Origin: CAZWVM01 sp964637705
GTDB taxonomy: Bacteria; UBA8481
Assembly (NCBI GenBank): GCA_964637705.1
Contig: CAZWVM010000087.1
Coordinates: 1 to 14,317, forward strand
DNA: 14,317 bases
Reading direction: 5' to 3'
This document shows positions 5,334 to 13,102 of this stretch, piece after piece. A program made the position numbers and the translations under genes. The notes beneath the pieces were generated by a model. That model was not told where the DNA came from. It did not search any database and saw only the letters and a program-made list of their open reading frames with translations. Position 1 is the stretch's first letter; every line of letters starts with the position of its first letter.

Positions 5334-7007
5334 ATGAGCAAGTCGAGCCATCATACTATTTCGCCCTTCTTTGCCGGGTTGCTCGTATTCATATTATCGT
5401 CAATCGCGCCCGCCGAGCCCGTGCGATATGTCGTGCGACCCGGCGATACCCTTTACGGGATCGCCCGCGAACAGTTGGGCGACGCACGGCACTGGATAAC
5501 CATCGCCGAACTCAACGGGATCATGCCGCCCTATACGCTCCAGGCCGGGGCGCAACTGAGATTACCGGAGGCGCGAGATACGACCACCCATTCGGCGGTT
5601 AGCGCGAGATATGGCGGGCATGAGCCGGAAATGAGGGAGGCCAATCCGCCAAACAACCGCGTATCCGACGCGGCGGCGGATCTCGTGACCGCCCCGCCGG
5701 CGCCATCTCCGAACCCCGCGGCCTCCGCTGAACGCGTGGATTCGCCGGCCATGGCGAATCCGGGCCGACCGCGCACTTCCTTCGTTCCTGGTCATACCGT
5801 GACCCTGGAGGCGCTTCTCACCGAGTTGGCCGCGCGGAATCCCTCCATCGCCGCAGCGCAGGAGTCGGCCCGGGCCGCTGAGTTTCGTCCGGCGCCGGCC
5901 GCCTCTCTGCCCGATCCCACGGTCAGAGTCCGCGTCATCCGCGACCAGGAACGGGTGGGCATGGTGGATCCGGGGATGAACACGGTGACGTTCCGGGACG
6001 AGAGCATGTGGAAGGAGGGAATCGAGGTCAGCCAGATGATCCCCCTGGGCAAGCTCGGACCCATGTCCGACCTCGAACGCAAGATGGCCGACCGCATGCG
6101 CGAGATGGCCGGGATGGAAGCGGCGATCGCGGTACGTCGGCTCAAAACCCTGTATGCCGAACTGAATTACGTGGATCGCACCGCGATCACGCTCACGCGG
6201 ATTCGCGACCTGATGAAGCTGGTCCTGGCGAGCACGGAAGCGCTCTACAAGGTCGGCGAGGGTCGACAGTCGGACCTCCTGCGCGCCCAGCTCGAGATCT
6301 CGATGATCACCGATCGGCTCATCATGATGGAAGGTCGCCGGCGCGCCGCGGCTGAAGAACTCAACGCGCTCCTTGATCGCCCGGCAGACGCTCCGATCGG
6401 CACGCCCGCACCCCTGTCGACATACGACCCCGGCAATGCCAACGCGACCTCATCCGGCTCGTTCGACGCTTCCCCGGCGGTGCGCATCGCCCGGGCCGAG
6501 GTCGAGTCGTCGCGCGCCAGGATCTCTGTTTCGCGCTCGATGTTCATTCCCGACCTTGAACTCATGGGCGGAATCCAGAATCGCCCGAACCTGGATCCCA
6601 TGTGGGAGGTGGGGATCGGCATCACGTTGCCCATCTGGTCGGGCAGTAAGCAGACCCCGGCCCTCCGGGAGTCTGAAGCCAATTTGAAGGCCGCGCAGGA
6701 GCGACTTCGCGCGGCCCTGGCCGGGGCGCGACGGGGCGTTCAGACCTCGCTCGCCATGGCCCACGCCGCGCATTCCCAGTCGCAGTTGTACACCGCGACC
6801 ATCATTCCCCAGGCGCGTTTGACGCTGGAGGCATCGCTCGCCAGCTACCGCGTGGGAGCGGTGGATTTCATGACCGTCGTGAGCAACCTCGCCTCGCTCA
6901 TGGAATTCGAGATCGCGGCCAACGAGAGTGTCGCGAACTTCTACCGCGCGGTGGCCATGGCGGAAGAGTCGACCGGGCGACCGATGGAATGGAGGGTATC
7001 TCCTTGA
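5334..7007 (+). CDS. TolC-family outer-membrane efflux factor with N-terminal LysM domain
   Basis: 557 aa from the ATG at 5334 (GGGAG 6 nt upstream; the in-frame ATG at 5286 has no ribosome site and would spoil the signal peptide). A Sec signal peptide probably ends at A27 (APA|EP). A LysM domain follows (about 31-78: RYVVRPGDTLYGIAREQLGD, later IAELNGI and LQAGAQLRLP), then a Pro/Ala-rich linker (about 80-150), then two outer-membrane-efflux repeats (about 155-550) with long coiled-coil stretches. This part should form the trimeric barrel and periplasmic tunnel docking on the RND pump. Ordinary TolC/CusC proteins are about 420-490 aa without LysM. No lipobox Cys is present, unlike E. coli CusC. 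LysM domains bind peptidoglycan, so the fusion may anchor or position the tunnel in the wall. Its stop overlaps the start of the adaptor gene. Confidence 0.9.
   Translation: MSKSSHHTISPFFAGLLVFILSSIAPAEPVRYVVRPGDTLYGIAREQLGDARHWITIAELNGIMPPYTLQAGAQLRLPEARDTTTHSAVSARYGGHEPEMREANPPNNRVSDAAADLVTAPPAPSPNPAASAERVDSPAMANPGRPRTSFVPGHTVTLEALLTELAARNPSIAAAQESARAAEFRPAPAASLPDPTVRVRVIRDQERVGMVDPGMNTVTFRDESMWKEGIEVSQMIPLGKLGPMSDLERKMADRMREMAGMEAAIAVRRLKTLYAELNYVDRTAITLTRIRDLMKLVLASTEALYKVGEGRQSDLLRAQLEISMITDRLIMMEGRRRAAAEELNALLDRPADAPIGTPAPLSTYDPGNANATSSGSFDASPAVRIARAEVESSRARISVSRSMFIPDLELMGGIQNRPNLDPMWEVGIGITLPIWSGSKQTPALRESEANLKAAQERLRAALAGARRGVQTSLAMAHAAHSQSQLYTATIIPQARLTLEASLASYRVGAVDFMTVVSNLASLMEFEIAANESVANFYRAVAMAEESTGRPMEWRVSP
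6991..6996 (+). promoter_or_regulatory. Ribosome binding site supporting a TTG start of the adaptor
   Basis: GGAGGG is 7 nt before TTG at 7004, and this TTG overlaps the previous stop as TTGA. The in-frame ATG at 6989 lies immediately before this site and has no good ribosome site of its own. TTG is preferred, but the ATG would add only five residues. Confidence 0.55.
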
Positions 7008-8359
7008 AGCGTCCCGCGGTCCTGGCCCTGGTCATGATCCTGCTCGTCGTCGTGCTCGCGGTCGCCGCGGGAATGGCCTGGCGATATCGTCACGTGGGAG
7101 TGAACCTCGGGCCCACGGCTCCGGCATCCGACGAACGCGAAATCGAATACTACACCTGCTCCATGCACCCCTACCTGCGCGAACCGGAACCGGGAAACTG
7201 CCCGGCCTGTGGTATGAAGCTCGAAGCGGTGTACAAGCGCACGACGAGCGCCGACGGAGAATCGCAAACCATGCCGGGAACAGTGCATGTCAGCGTCGAG
7301 GAAGAGCGGTTGTTGGGAATCAGGACGGTCGTGGCCCGGCGAGGCGGATTCGACCGCGCGATCCGCACCGTGGGGCGTGTCGAGGTGAGCGAGGAGCGGC
7401 TCGAGCACGTGCACACCCGCTTTGAGGGCTGGGTCGACCGGTTGTTTGTCAACAGCGTGGGCCAGGCCGTGAACCGCGGCGAGCCGCTCTTCAGCATCTA
7501 TTCCCCCCAGCTCGTGGCCACGCAGGAGGAATACCTCCTGGCCCTGAAGGCTCGCGAGGCCCTGGGCGCGAACCGGGACGCTGACGCGGCGGCGGGTGTG
7601 AAATCCCTGTTATCCGCGGCCCGCGACCGCCTCCGCCTGCTGGAGGTTTCCGACGAGGCCGTTCGCCGGCTCGAAACTACCAGGCAGATCGAGCGAACGG
7701 TCACCATTTATTCGCCGGTGAGCGGCTACGTGCAGACCCGCAACATCACCGCCGGCCAGCAGATCATGCCGGGCACGGACCTGTATGTCATCGCGGACCT
7801 CACGAATGTCTGGGTCACAGCCGATGTTTTCGAGCGCGACATGGGTGGAGTACAGGTCGGCCAGCGGGTTTCCGCGACATTCGCCGGGGAACAAGACGTG
7901 GTCCACGAGGGCCGGATCTCGTTCATCTATCCCTACCTCGACGAAAACACGCGCACCAACAAGATCCGCATCAGCCTCGACAATCCCGGCCAGAAACTCA
8001 AACCCGGAATGTTCGGCGAAATCACCATCGCATCCGCAACCAGGGACTCGTTCATTCTCGTGCCGAACGACGCCGTGATGATCACCGGTGTGCGCAACGT
8101 GGTCTTTGTCCGGACCGGTCCCGGGACGTATGCGCCGGTCGAGGTGCGGATCGGCGACTCCTCCCACGATTCGTACCAGATCCTATCCGGCCTCAAGGAA
8201 GGCGACGTTGTGGTCGAGCGCGGCAACTTCTTCCTCGATTCGGAGTCACAGTTGCGAATGACCGGCGCCGGGACAACGGCGCATGCCGGTCATGACGTCG
8301 GTCAGGAGAACGCTCCGGCGTCGAGAGCGGAACAGAACCCTCCTCATACCGGGCACTGA
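7004..8359 (+). CDS. cusB: CusB-like periplasmic adaptor (membrane fusion protein) with N-terminal HMBD motif
   Basis: 451 aa from TTG. An N-terminal membrane anchor (about 3-25) leads to an HMBD motif with C52, M54, H55, C66, C69 and M71 (TCSMHPYL, then GNCPACGMKL). The heavy-metal RND adaptor core follows: FEGWVDRLFVNSVGQAV and EPLFSIYSPQLVATQEEYL form the first half of the lipoyl-like domain, an alpha hairpin intervenes, YSPVSGYVQTRNITAGQQI is the second half, then the beta-barrel (LTNVWVTADVFERD) and membrane-proximal domains. The C-terminal tail ends HTGH and also has HAGH. It bridges the pump to the outer-membrane factor and, by CusB precedent, passes Cu(I)/Ag(I) to the pump. The N-terminal methionine site of E. 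coli CusB is here replaced by the HMBD module. It is translationally coupled to the preceding gene; the pump begins 16 nt after its stop. Confidence 0.93.
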   Translation: MKRPAVLALVMILLVVVLAVAAGMAWRYRHVGVNLGPTAPASDEREIEYYTCSMHPYLREPEPGNCPACGMKLEAVYKRTTSADGESQTMPGTVHVSVEEERLLGIRTVVARRGGFDRAIRTVGRVEVSEERLEHVHTRFEGWVDRLFVNSVGQAVNRGEPLFSIYSPQLVATQEEYLLALKAREALGANRDADAAAGVKSLLSAARDRLRLLEVSDEAVRRLETTRQIERTVTIYSPVSGYVQTRNITAGQQIMPGTDLYVIADLTNVWVTADVFERDMGGVQVGQRVSATFAGEQDVVHEGRISFIYPYLDENTRTNKIRISLDNPGQKLKPGMFGEITIASATRDSFILVPNDAVMITGVRNVVFVRTGPGTYAPVEVRIGDSSHDSYQILSGLKEGDVVVERGNFFLDSESQLRMTGAGTTAHAGHDVGQENAPASRAEQNPPHTGH

Positions 8360-8375
8360 AAGAGGCATGGCGGTC

Positions 8376-11300
8376 ATGACGACAAGCGAAGCAGAGAAGA
8401 AGGACGGCTTGATCGAGCGCCTGATCTCGTTCAGCGCCAACAACCGTTTCTTCACCATCGCCATCATCGTCTTCATCGCCCTCCTGGGGTACCAGTCGAT
8501 GATGAACGTTCCCCTCGACGCCATTCCCGACATCTCCGACACCCAGGTCATCATCTACACCAAGTGGCTTGGGCGGCCGCCGAATCTCATCGAAGACCAG
8601 GTGACCTACCCCATCGTCACCGCCCTGACCGCCGCCCCCGCCGTCAAGACGGTGCGGGGCTTCTCGGACTTCGGATACTCGTACGTCTACGTCATCTTCG
8701 AGGACGGCACGGACATCTACTGGGCGCGATCGCGTGTGCTCGAGTATCTGGCCAAGCTCCAGGGCGCCCTTCCCGAGGGCGCGAAGATGGAACTCGGACC
8801 CGACGCCTCGGCGGTGGGCTGGGTCTATGAATACGCACTGGTGGATCGGACCGGCAGGCACGACCTCGCCGACCTGAAGAGTACCCAGGACTGGTTCCTG
8901 CGCTACGCCCTGCAGTCGGTCGAGGGTGTGGCCGAGGTCGCGGCGCTGGGCGGTTTCGAGAAACAGTACGTGGTGGAGATCAACCCGGACCGGTTGCGCG
9001 CATATGGTGTCACGGTGGACCAGATCGCGGCGAAGGTCCGCGCCTCGAACAACGATGTCGGCGGTCGCGTCGTCGAGTTCTCGGGCCGGGAATACATGGT
9101 CTGGGGCCATGGTTACGTCACCGGCGAGACGGATATCGCGCAGATTGCGCTGGGCGCGACCCGCAACGGCACGCCCATCACGATCGGCGACGTGGCGCGC
9201 GTCATCATCGCGCCCAACATGCGGCGAGGCGTGGGCGAACTCAACGGCGAGGGCGAAGTGGTGGGCGGCGTCATCCTGATGCGGTTCGGCGAGAACGCCC
9301 TGACGGTCATCGAGCGGGTGAAGGCGAAGATCGAGGAGTTGAAGCCGTCCCTGCCTGAGGGCATGGAGATCGTCGAGACCTACGACCGCTCGGAACTGAT
9401 CGAGCGCGCGATCGACAACGTCTCGACCGCCCTGAAGGAAGAGGTCTTCGTCGTCTCCCTGGTCATCTTCATCTTCCTCCTGCACATTCCCTCGGCCCTC
9501 ATCCCCATCATCACCATACCGTTCGCCGTCCTGTTGTCGTTCATCCCCATGCAGGCGGCCGGCCTGACGTCCAACATCATGTCGCTGGGGGGGATCGCGG
9601 TCGCCATCGGCGCGATCGTCGACGGCGCCGTCGTGATGGTGGACAACTGTCACAAGCGGATCGAGGAGTGGGAAGATGGCGGCCGCAAGGAGGACTTCAA
9701 AACCGTGATGATCGGCGCCATCAAGGAAGTGGGACGCCCGACCTTCTTCTCGCTTCTCATCATCGCGGTCTCGTTCCTGCCGATCTTCGCCTTGACCGGG
9801 CAGGAGGGACGGCTCTTCCGGCCGCTGGCCCTCACCAAGACCCTGTCCATCGCGATCGCGGCCATGCTCGCCATCACGCTCGATCCCGCGATCCGCCTGC
9901 TCTTTGTCCGCATGCATCATTTCACCTTCCGACCGCGCTTCTTGTCGTGGATCGCGAACGCGGTCCTGGTGGGCAAGGTTCACCGGGAGGAGGATCACCC
10001 CGTTTCGCGGGTGCTCTTCAGGATCTACGAGCCGCTCTGCCGCGGGGTTCTGCGCCATCCCTGGGCCGTCATCTTCGCGGCGATCCTGGCCGTGGTTGTC
10101 TCCCTGCCGGTCTATTTCCAGCTCGGTTCGGAGTTCATGCCGCCCCTGGAGGAAGGGTCGATCCTCTACATGCCGACCACGTTCCCCGGCCTGTCGGTGA
10201 CCGAGGCCACGCGGATACTGCAGGTCCAGGACCGGCTCATCAAGACGGTGCCCGAAGTGCAAAGCGTTTTCGGAAAAGCCGGGCGGTTCGAATCCTCAAC
10301 CGACCCTGCGCCCTTCTCCATGGTCGAGACGATCATCGTCCTCAAGCCGGAGAACCAGTGGCGAAGCAAGGATGCCTGGTACCCGGACTGGGTGCCGGAA
10401 TGGCTCAAGGACAAGATCCTGCGCCCCTTCTGGCCCGATCGGATCACGATGGAGGAGATCACGGCGGAACTCGATGCCAAGGTGCGGCTGACGGGCTGGC
10501 AGAACGCCTGGACGATGCCGGTCCGGACACGGATCGACATGCTCGCGACCGGCATCCGCACACCGGTCGGGATCAAGGTGCTGGGGCCGGACTTGAAGAC
10601 GATCGAGCAGATCGGCCTGCGAATCGAGGAAGCGCTGAGAAACGTTCCGGGCACGCGCTCGGTCTTCGCGGAACGGGTCACCGGCGGGTATTTCCTCAAG
10701 ATCACGCCGCGGCGCGAGGCGCTGGCGCGCTACGGCATCAGCGTCGAGGACGCGCTGATGCAGGTGGAATCGTCGCTGGGCGGAATGGAGATCGACCGGA
10801 CGATCGAGGGCCGGGAACGCTACACCATCGCAGTGCGGTACGAGCGCGGTTTCCGCAGCGATCTCGAATCCATCAAGCGCATCCTCGTGCCCGTGGGAGC
10901 CCGGATCGACGCACCGTTCGCCCCGGCCGACGCCGCGATCGGTGGAATGGCCGCTCGTTCGTCTTCACAAGGCATGGCCGGCGCGGAGCAGATTCCGCTG
11001 GGGCAGATCGCCGACGTCGAGATGGCGCCGGGTCCGGCCATGATCCGGGACGAGGACGGGCTTCTCTCGGCGTACGTCTACATCGACGTGAAGGACCGCG
11101 ACCTCGGCGGTTTCGTCGAGGACCTGAAGAAGGTTATCGCCGAGAAGATCCAGCCGACCATGCCCAAGGGCTACACCCTCGCCTGGTCGGGTCAGTACGA
11201 GTTCCAGCTCCGGGCCAAGGAACGCCTGAAGATCCTCGTGCCCGTGACCATCGCCATCATTTTCATGCTGTTGTATCTCAGCACGCAGTCGATCATGAAG

Positions 11301-11744
11301 ACCGCCATCGTCTTTCTCGCTGTTCCCTTCTCCGCGATCGGCGCCATCTGGCTCCTGTACCTGCTCGATTACAACATCTCGGTCGCGGTCTGGGTCGGCC
11401 TCATCGCGCTGTTGGGCGTGGACGCGGAGACCGGCGCTTTCATGCTGATGTACCTGGACATGGCGTACGACCAGGCGCGCGCCGCGGGGCGCATGGTCAC
11501 GGTCAAGGACCTGCGGGAAGCGATCGTGCAGGGCGCGGTGAAGCGGGTGAGGCCGAAGTTCATGACCGTCTCCGCGGACTTCATCGGCCTGATCCCGGTC
11601 ATGTGGTCGATCGGCGTCGGCTCGGACATCATGAAGCGAATCGCCGCTCCCCTGGTGGGAGGACTGGCAACCTCGTTCCTCATGGAACTCCTTGTCTACC
11701 CACCCATCTATCTCATCTGGCGGCGCTGGGGATTGAAGAAATGA
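8376..11744 (+). CDS. cusA: CusA-like heavy-metal (Cu/Ag) RND efflux pump
   Basis: 1122 aa from the ATG at 8376 (AAAGAGG 10 nt upstream); the ATGs at 8367 and 8283 are poorer choices because one is too close to the ribosome site and the other would overlap the adaptor. It has the HME-RND plan of 12 membrane helices and two periplasmic loops, starting IERLISFSANNRFF. The three methionines of the E. coli CusA copper site align with M599 (YMPTTFPG), M649 (FSMVETI) and M722 (DMLATG), arguing for Cu(I)/Ag(I) over Zn/Co. Proton-relay positions are kept: D416 (GAIVDG), E1018 (GVDAETG), K1061 (VRPKFMT). The relay methionine before the TM4 aspartate is I414. It is longer than the 1047-aa E. coli protein, with two periplasmic insertions of about 26 aa each (664-689 and 845-870). 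The stop overlaps the next start by 4 bp. Confidence 0.96.
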   Translation: MTTSEAEKKDGLIERLISFSANNRFFTIAIIVFIALLGYQSMMNVPLDAIPDISDTQVIIYTKWLGRPPNLIEDQVTYPIVTALTAAPAVKTVRGFSDFGYSYVYVIFEDGTDIYWARSRVLEYLAKLQGALPEGAKMELGPDASAVGWVYEYALVDRTGRHDLADLKSTQDWFLRYALQSVEGVAEVAALGGFEKQYVVEINPDRLRAYGVTVDQIAAKVRASNNDVGGRVVEFSGREYMVWGHGYVTGETDIAQIALGATRNGTPITIGDVARVIIAPNMRRGVGELNGEGEVVGGVILMRFGENALTVIERVKAKIEELKPSLPEGMEIVETYDRSELIERAIDNVSTALKEEVFVVSLVIFIFLLHIPSALIPIITIPFAVLLSFIPMQAAGLTSNIMSLGGIAVAIGAIVDGAVVMVDNCHKRIEEWEDGGRKEDFKTVMIGAIKEVGRPTFFSLLIIAVSFLPIFALTGQEGRLFRPLALTKTLSIAIAAMLAITLDPAIRLLFVRMHHFTFRPRFLSWIANAVLVGKVHREEDHPVSRVLFRIYEPLCRGVLRHPWAVIFAAILAVVVSLPVYFQLGSEFMPPLEEGSILYMPTTFPGLSVTEATRILQVQDRLIKTVPEVQSVFGKAGRFESSTDPAPFSMVETIIVLKPENQWRSKDAWYPDWVPEWLKDKILRPFWPDRITMEEITAELDAKVRLTGWQNAWTMPVRTRIDMLATGIRTPVGIKVLGPDLKTIEQIGLRIEEALRNVPGTRSVFAERVTGGYFLKITPRREALARYGISVEDALMQVESSLGGMEIDRTIEGRERYTIAVRYERGFRSDLESIKRILVPVGARIDAPFAPADAAIGGMAARSSSQGMAGAEQIPLGQIADVEMAPGPAMIRDEDGLLSAYVYIDVKDRDLGGFVEDLKKVIAEKIQPTMPKGYTLAWSGQYEFQLRAKERLKILVPVTIAIIFMLLYLSTQSIMKTAIVFLAVPFSAIGAIWLLYLLDYNISVAVWVGLIALLGVDAETGAFMLMYLDMAYDQARAAGRMVTVKDLREAIVQGAVKRVRPKFMTVSADFIGLIPVMWSIGVGSDIMKRIAAPLVGGLATSFLMELLVYPPIYLIWRRWGLKK

Positions 11745-12319
11745 ACGGATTGCGGTCGTGCCGCACGATCATGACCGGTGCGGCGCTGATTCTCGCCCTG
11801 ACCGCGCCTTCGTGGGCACGAGAGAATCGCTATGCAGCCATCATTCAATCGCACGAGCGTTGCCTCGACCCACGATTGATCGCGGCGGTCATTCGTGCCG
11901 AATCCAACTTCAATCCGCGCGCCGTCTCCCGCGCCGGCGCCATGGGGCTGATGCAACTCATGCCCGGCACGGCCCGGCTTCTAGGCGTGAGAGATGCCTT
12001 CGATCCGGAGGAGAACATTCGAGGCGGGGTGGAATACCTCAGGACTCAGTTGCTTCGCTTCGGGCGTATCGACCTCGCACTCGCCGCCTACAACGCCGGT
12101 CCGGAAGCTGTCGAGCGGCATGGCGGCATACCGCCTTTTCGGGAGACCCGTGCGTATGTGCAAAAGGTGCTCCGGTTCTATGGGGCGAGCGACACGGCGC
12201 CCGTGACGGCCGTTTCCCCACGCATGCCTGGGACGGATCACAGGACGATGAAAGGGGAACGGGATCCTGTTGTCGATGAAACCCTGGACAGGATACGCGT
12301 CATGATCTGGAACTCTTGA
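11741..12319 (+). CDS. Small Slt-type lytic transglycosylase in the efflux operon
   Basis: 192 aa with a signal peptide (1-26, APSWA|RE) and a single SLT/goose-lysozyme-like domain (about 35-150). Family motifs are AAVIRAESNFNPRAVS with catalytic E54, GAMGLMQLMPGTARLLG (67-83), ENIRGGVEYL and LALAAYNAGPEAV. Such enzymes cleave the MurNAc-GlcNAc bond of peptidoglycan to form 1,6-anhydro ends and often open the wall for trans-envelope machines. The ATG overlaps the pump stop (ATGA), so the gene is translationally coupled to cusA, and the next gene starts 13 nt downstream. No transmembrane or binding domain accompanies the catalytic part. Clearing a path for the tripartite pump is inferred from this linkage and from the LysM domain on the outer-membrane factor. 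The catalytic call is strong; the specific role is not proven. Confidence 0.92.
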   Translation: MNGLRSCRTIMTGAALILALTAPSWARENRYAAIIQSHERCLDPRLIAAVIRAESNFNPRAVSRAGAMGLMQLMPGTARLLGVRDAFDPEENIRGGVEYLRTQLLRFGRIDLALAAYNAGPEAVERHGGIPPFRETRAYVQKVLRFYGASDTAPVTAVSPRMPGTDHRTMKGERDPVVDETLDRIRVMIWNS

Positions 12320-12332
12320 GGGGGGCGATCCC

Positions 12333-13022
12333 ATGAGGAGGTTACGGCTTCTGATGCCCGCGGTGACGGTCGTTCTATTCTTCCTGGCGACTGGCGCGGT
12401 TGACGCTCATCAAGCACACAGGATGTCGCGACCGGATGCAGGGGAGACTGAGATTGTTTCCTTGATGCGGCCGAGTGTGGAATCTACCGGGTCCCCGTCC
12501 ATCAATCCAACGGTGGATAACACCGACACCGCTACACCGGAGGGACAATCCGCTCAGCATCAACACCTGGCTTCGGATAGAGCGGTGGGTGGATTTTTCG
12601 TCAGGCTAGGGCGTCTTCATCCGGCGATCGTCCATTTTCCGATCGCGCTGATTCTCATGGTGGCCCTGGCTGAATTCATGAACTTTCTGCGACCATCCTC
12701 ATTGTATGACCAAGCTGCCCGTTTCATGCTATTGATGGCCGCCCTAACCGCGCCTCCAACAGCCGCGCTCGGATGGTTGTTTGCACAGGGAGAAACCTAC
12801 GTCGATCCAGAAGCGTTCTACCTGTGGTGGCACCAGTTTCTGGGAATATGCGTCGTGCCCCTGGTGCTTCTCGCGTTCTTCCTGCGATGGAGCTGCGGGA
12901 CATCAACAACAGGCCGACGTGCATATGTCATCGATCTTGTTTTGCTGACGATCATCGTGGCTGTCACCGGTCACTTCGGCGGCACGTTGACGCATGGCGT
13001 CGGTCACTTCAACGTTCTATAA
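12333..13022 (+). CDS. DUF2231-type membrane protein with signal peptide and His-containing N-terminal segment
   Basis: 229 aa; ribosome site GAGGGGGG lies 7 nt before the ATG. A signal peptide (1-25, VDA|HQ) is followed by a hydrophilic segment (26-90) with HQAH and HQH clusters, then four membrane helices (about 98-118, 128-150, 165-186, 198-218). Conserved-looking motifs are LHPAIVHFPIALIL (H96, H101), LYLWWHQF-like context at H167, and HFGGTLTHGVGHF (H214, H221, H225), matching the DUF2231 pattern. Function of the family is not established; the membrane-embedded histidines would suit heme or metal binding, which is speculation. It is the last gene of the rightward operon, 13 nt after the transglycosylase. 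By eye its codon usage looks less GC-rich than that of groEL and cusA. Confidence 0.75.
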   Translation: MRRLRLLMPAVTVVLFFLATGAVDAHQAHRMSRPDAGETEIVSLMRPSVESTGSPSINPTVDNTDTATPEGQSAQHQHLASDRAVGGFFVRLGRLHPAIVHFPIALILMVALAEFMNFLRPSSLYDQAARFMLLMAALTAPPTAALGWLFAQGETYVDPEAFYLWWHQFLGICVVPLVLLAFFLRWSCGTSTTGRRAYVIDLVLLTIIVAVTGHFGGTLTHGVGHFNVL

Positions 13023-13041
13023 CCGTTACCGGGACGCCCGT

Positions 13042-13079
13042 CCCCAAAGAAAAACCCGGGTCGCTTTCGCGACCCGGGT
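13042..13079 (-). terminator. Intrinsic terminator of groEL, possibly also stopping the efflux operon
   Basis: ACCCGGGTCGC (13054-13064) pairs perfectly with GCGACCCGGGT (13069-13079). On the minus strand the loop reads GAAA, a stable GNRA tetraloop, and the stem is followed by TTTTCTTT, so the signal is a good terminator for groEL. In the plus direction the stem is followed only by GAGCTTT, so termination of the efflux operon here would be weaker. A smaller hairpin GGGAC-GCCC-GTCCC (13031-13044) lies beside it. Confidence 0.85.
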
Positions 13080-13102
13080 GAGCTTTGATCGTTGAAGACT
13101 GA

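Noticed and set aside
8193..10262. Minus-strand open frame of 689 codons opposite the pump gene
   Set aside because: The Asp/His/Arg/Gly-rich composition is typical of an antisense shadow; the plus strand encodes an unmistakable RND pump.
9668..12319. Very long plus-strand frame suggesting a fusion protein ending in the transglycosylase
   Set aside because: The portion before 11741 is an out-of-frame reading of cusA. The transglycosylase has its own ATG and signal peptide there.
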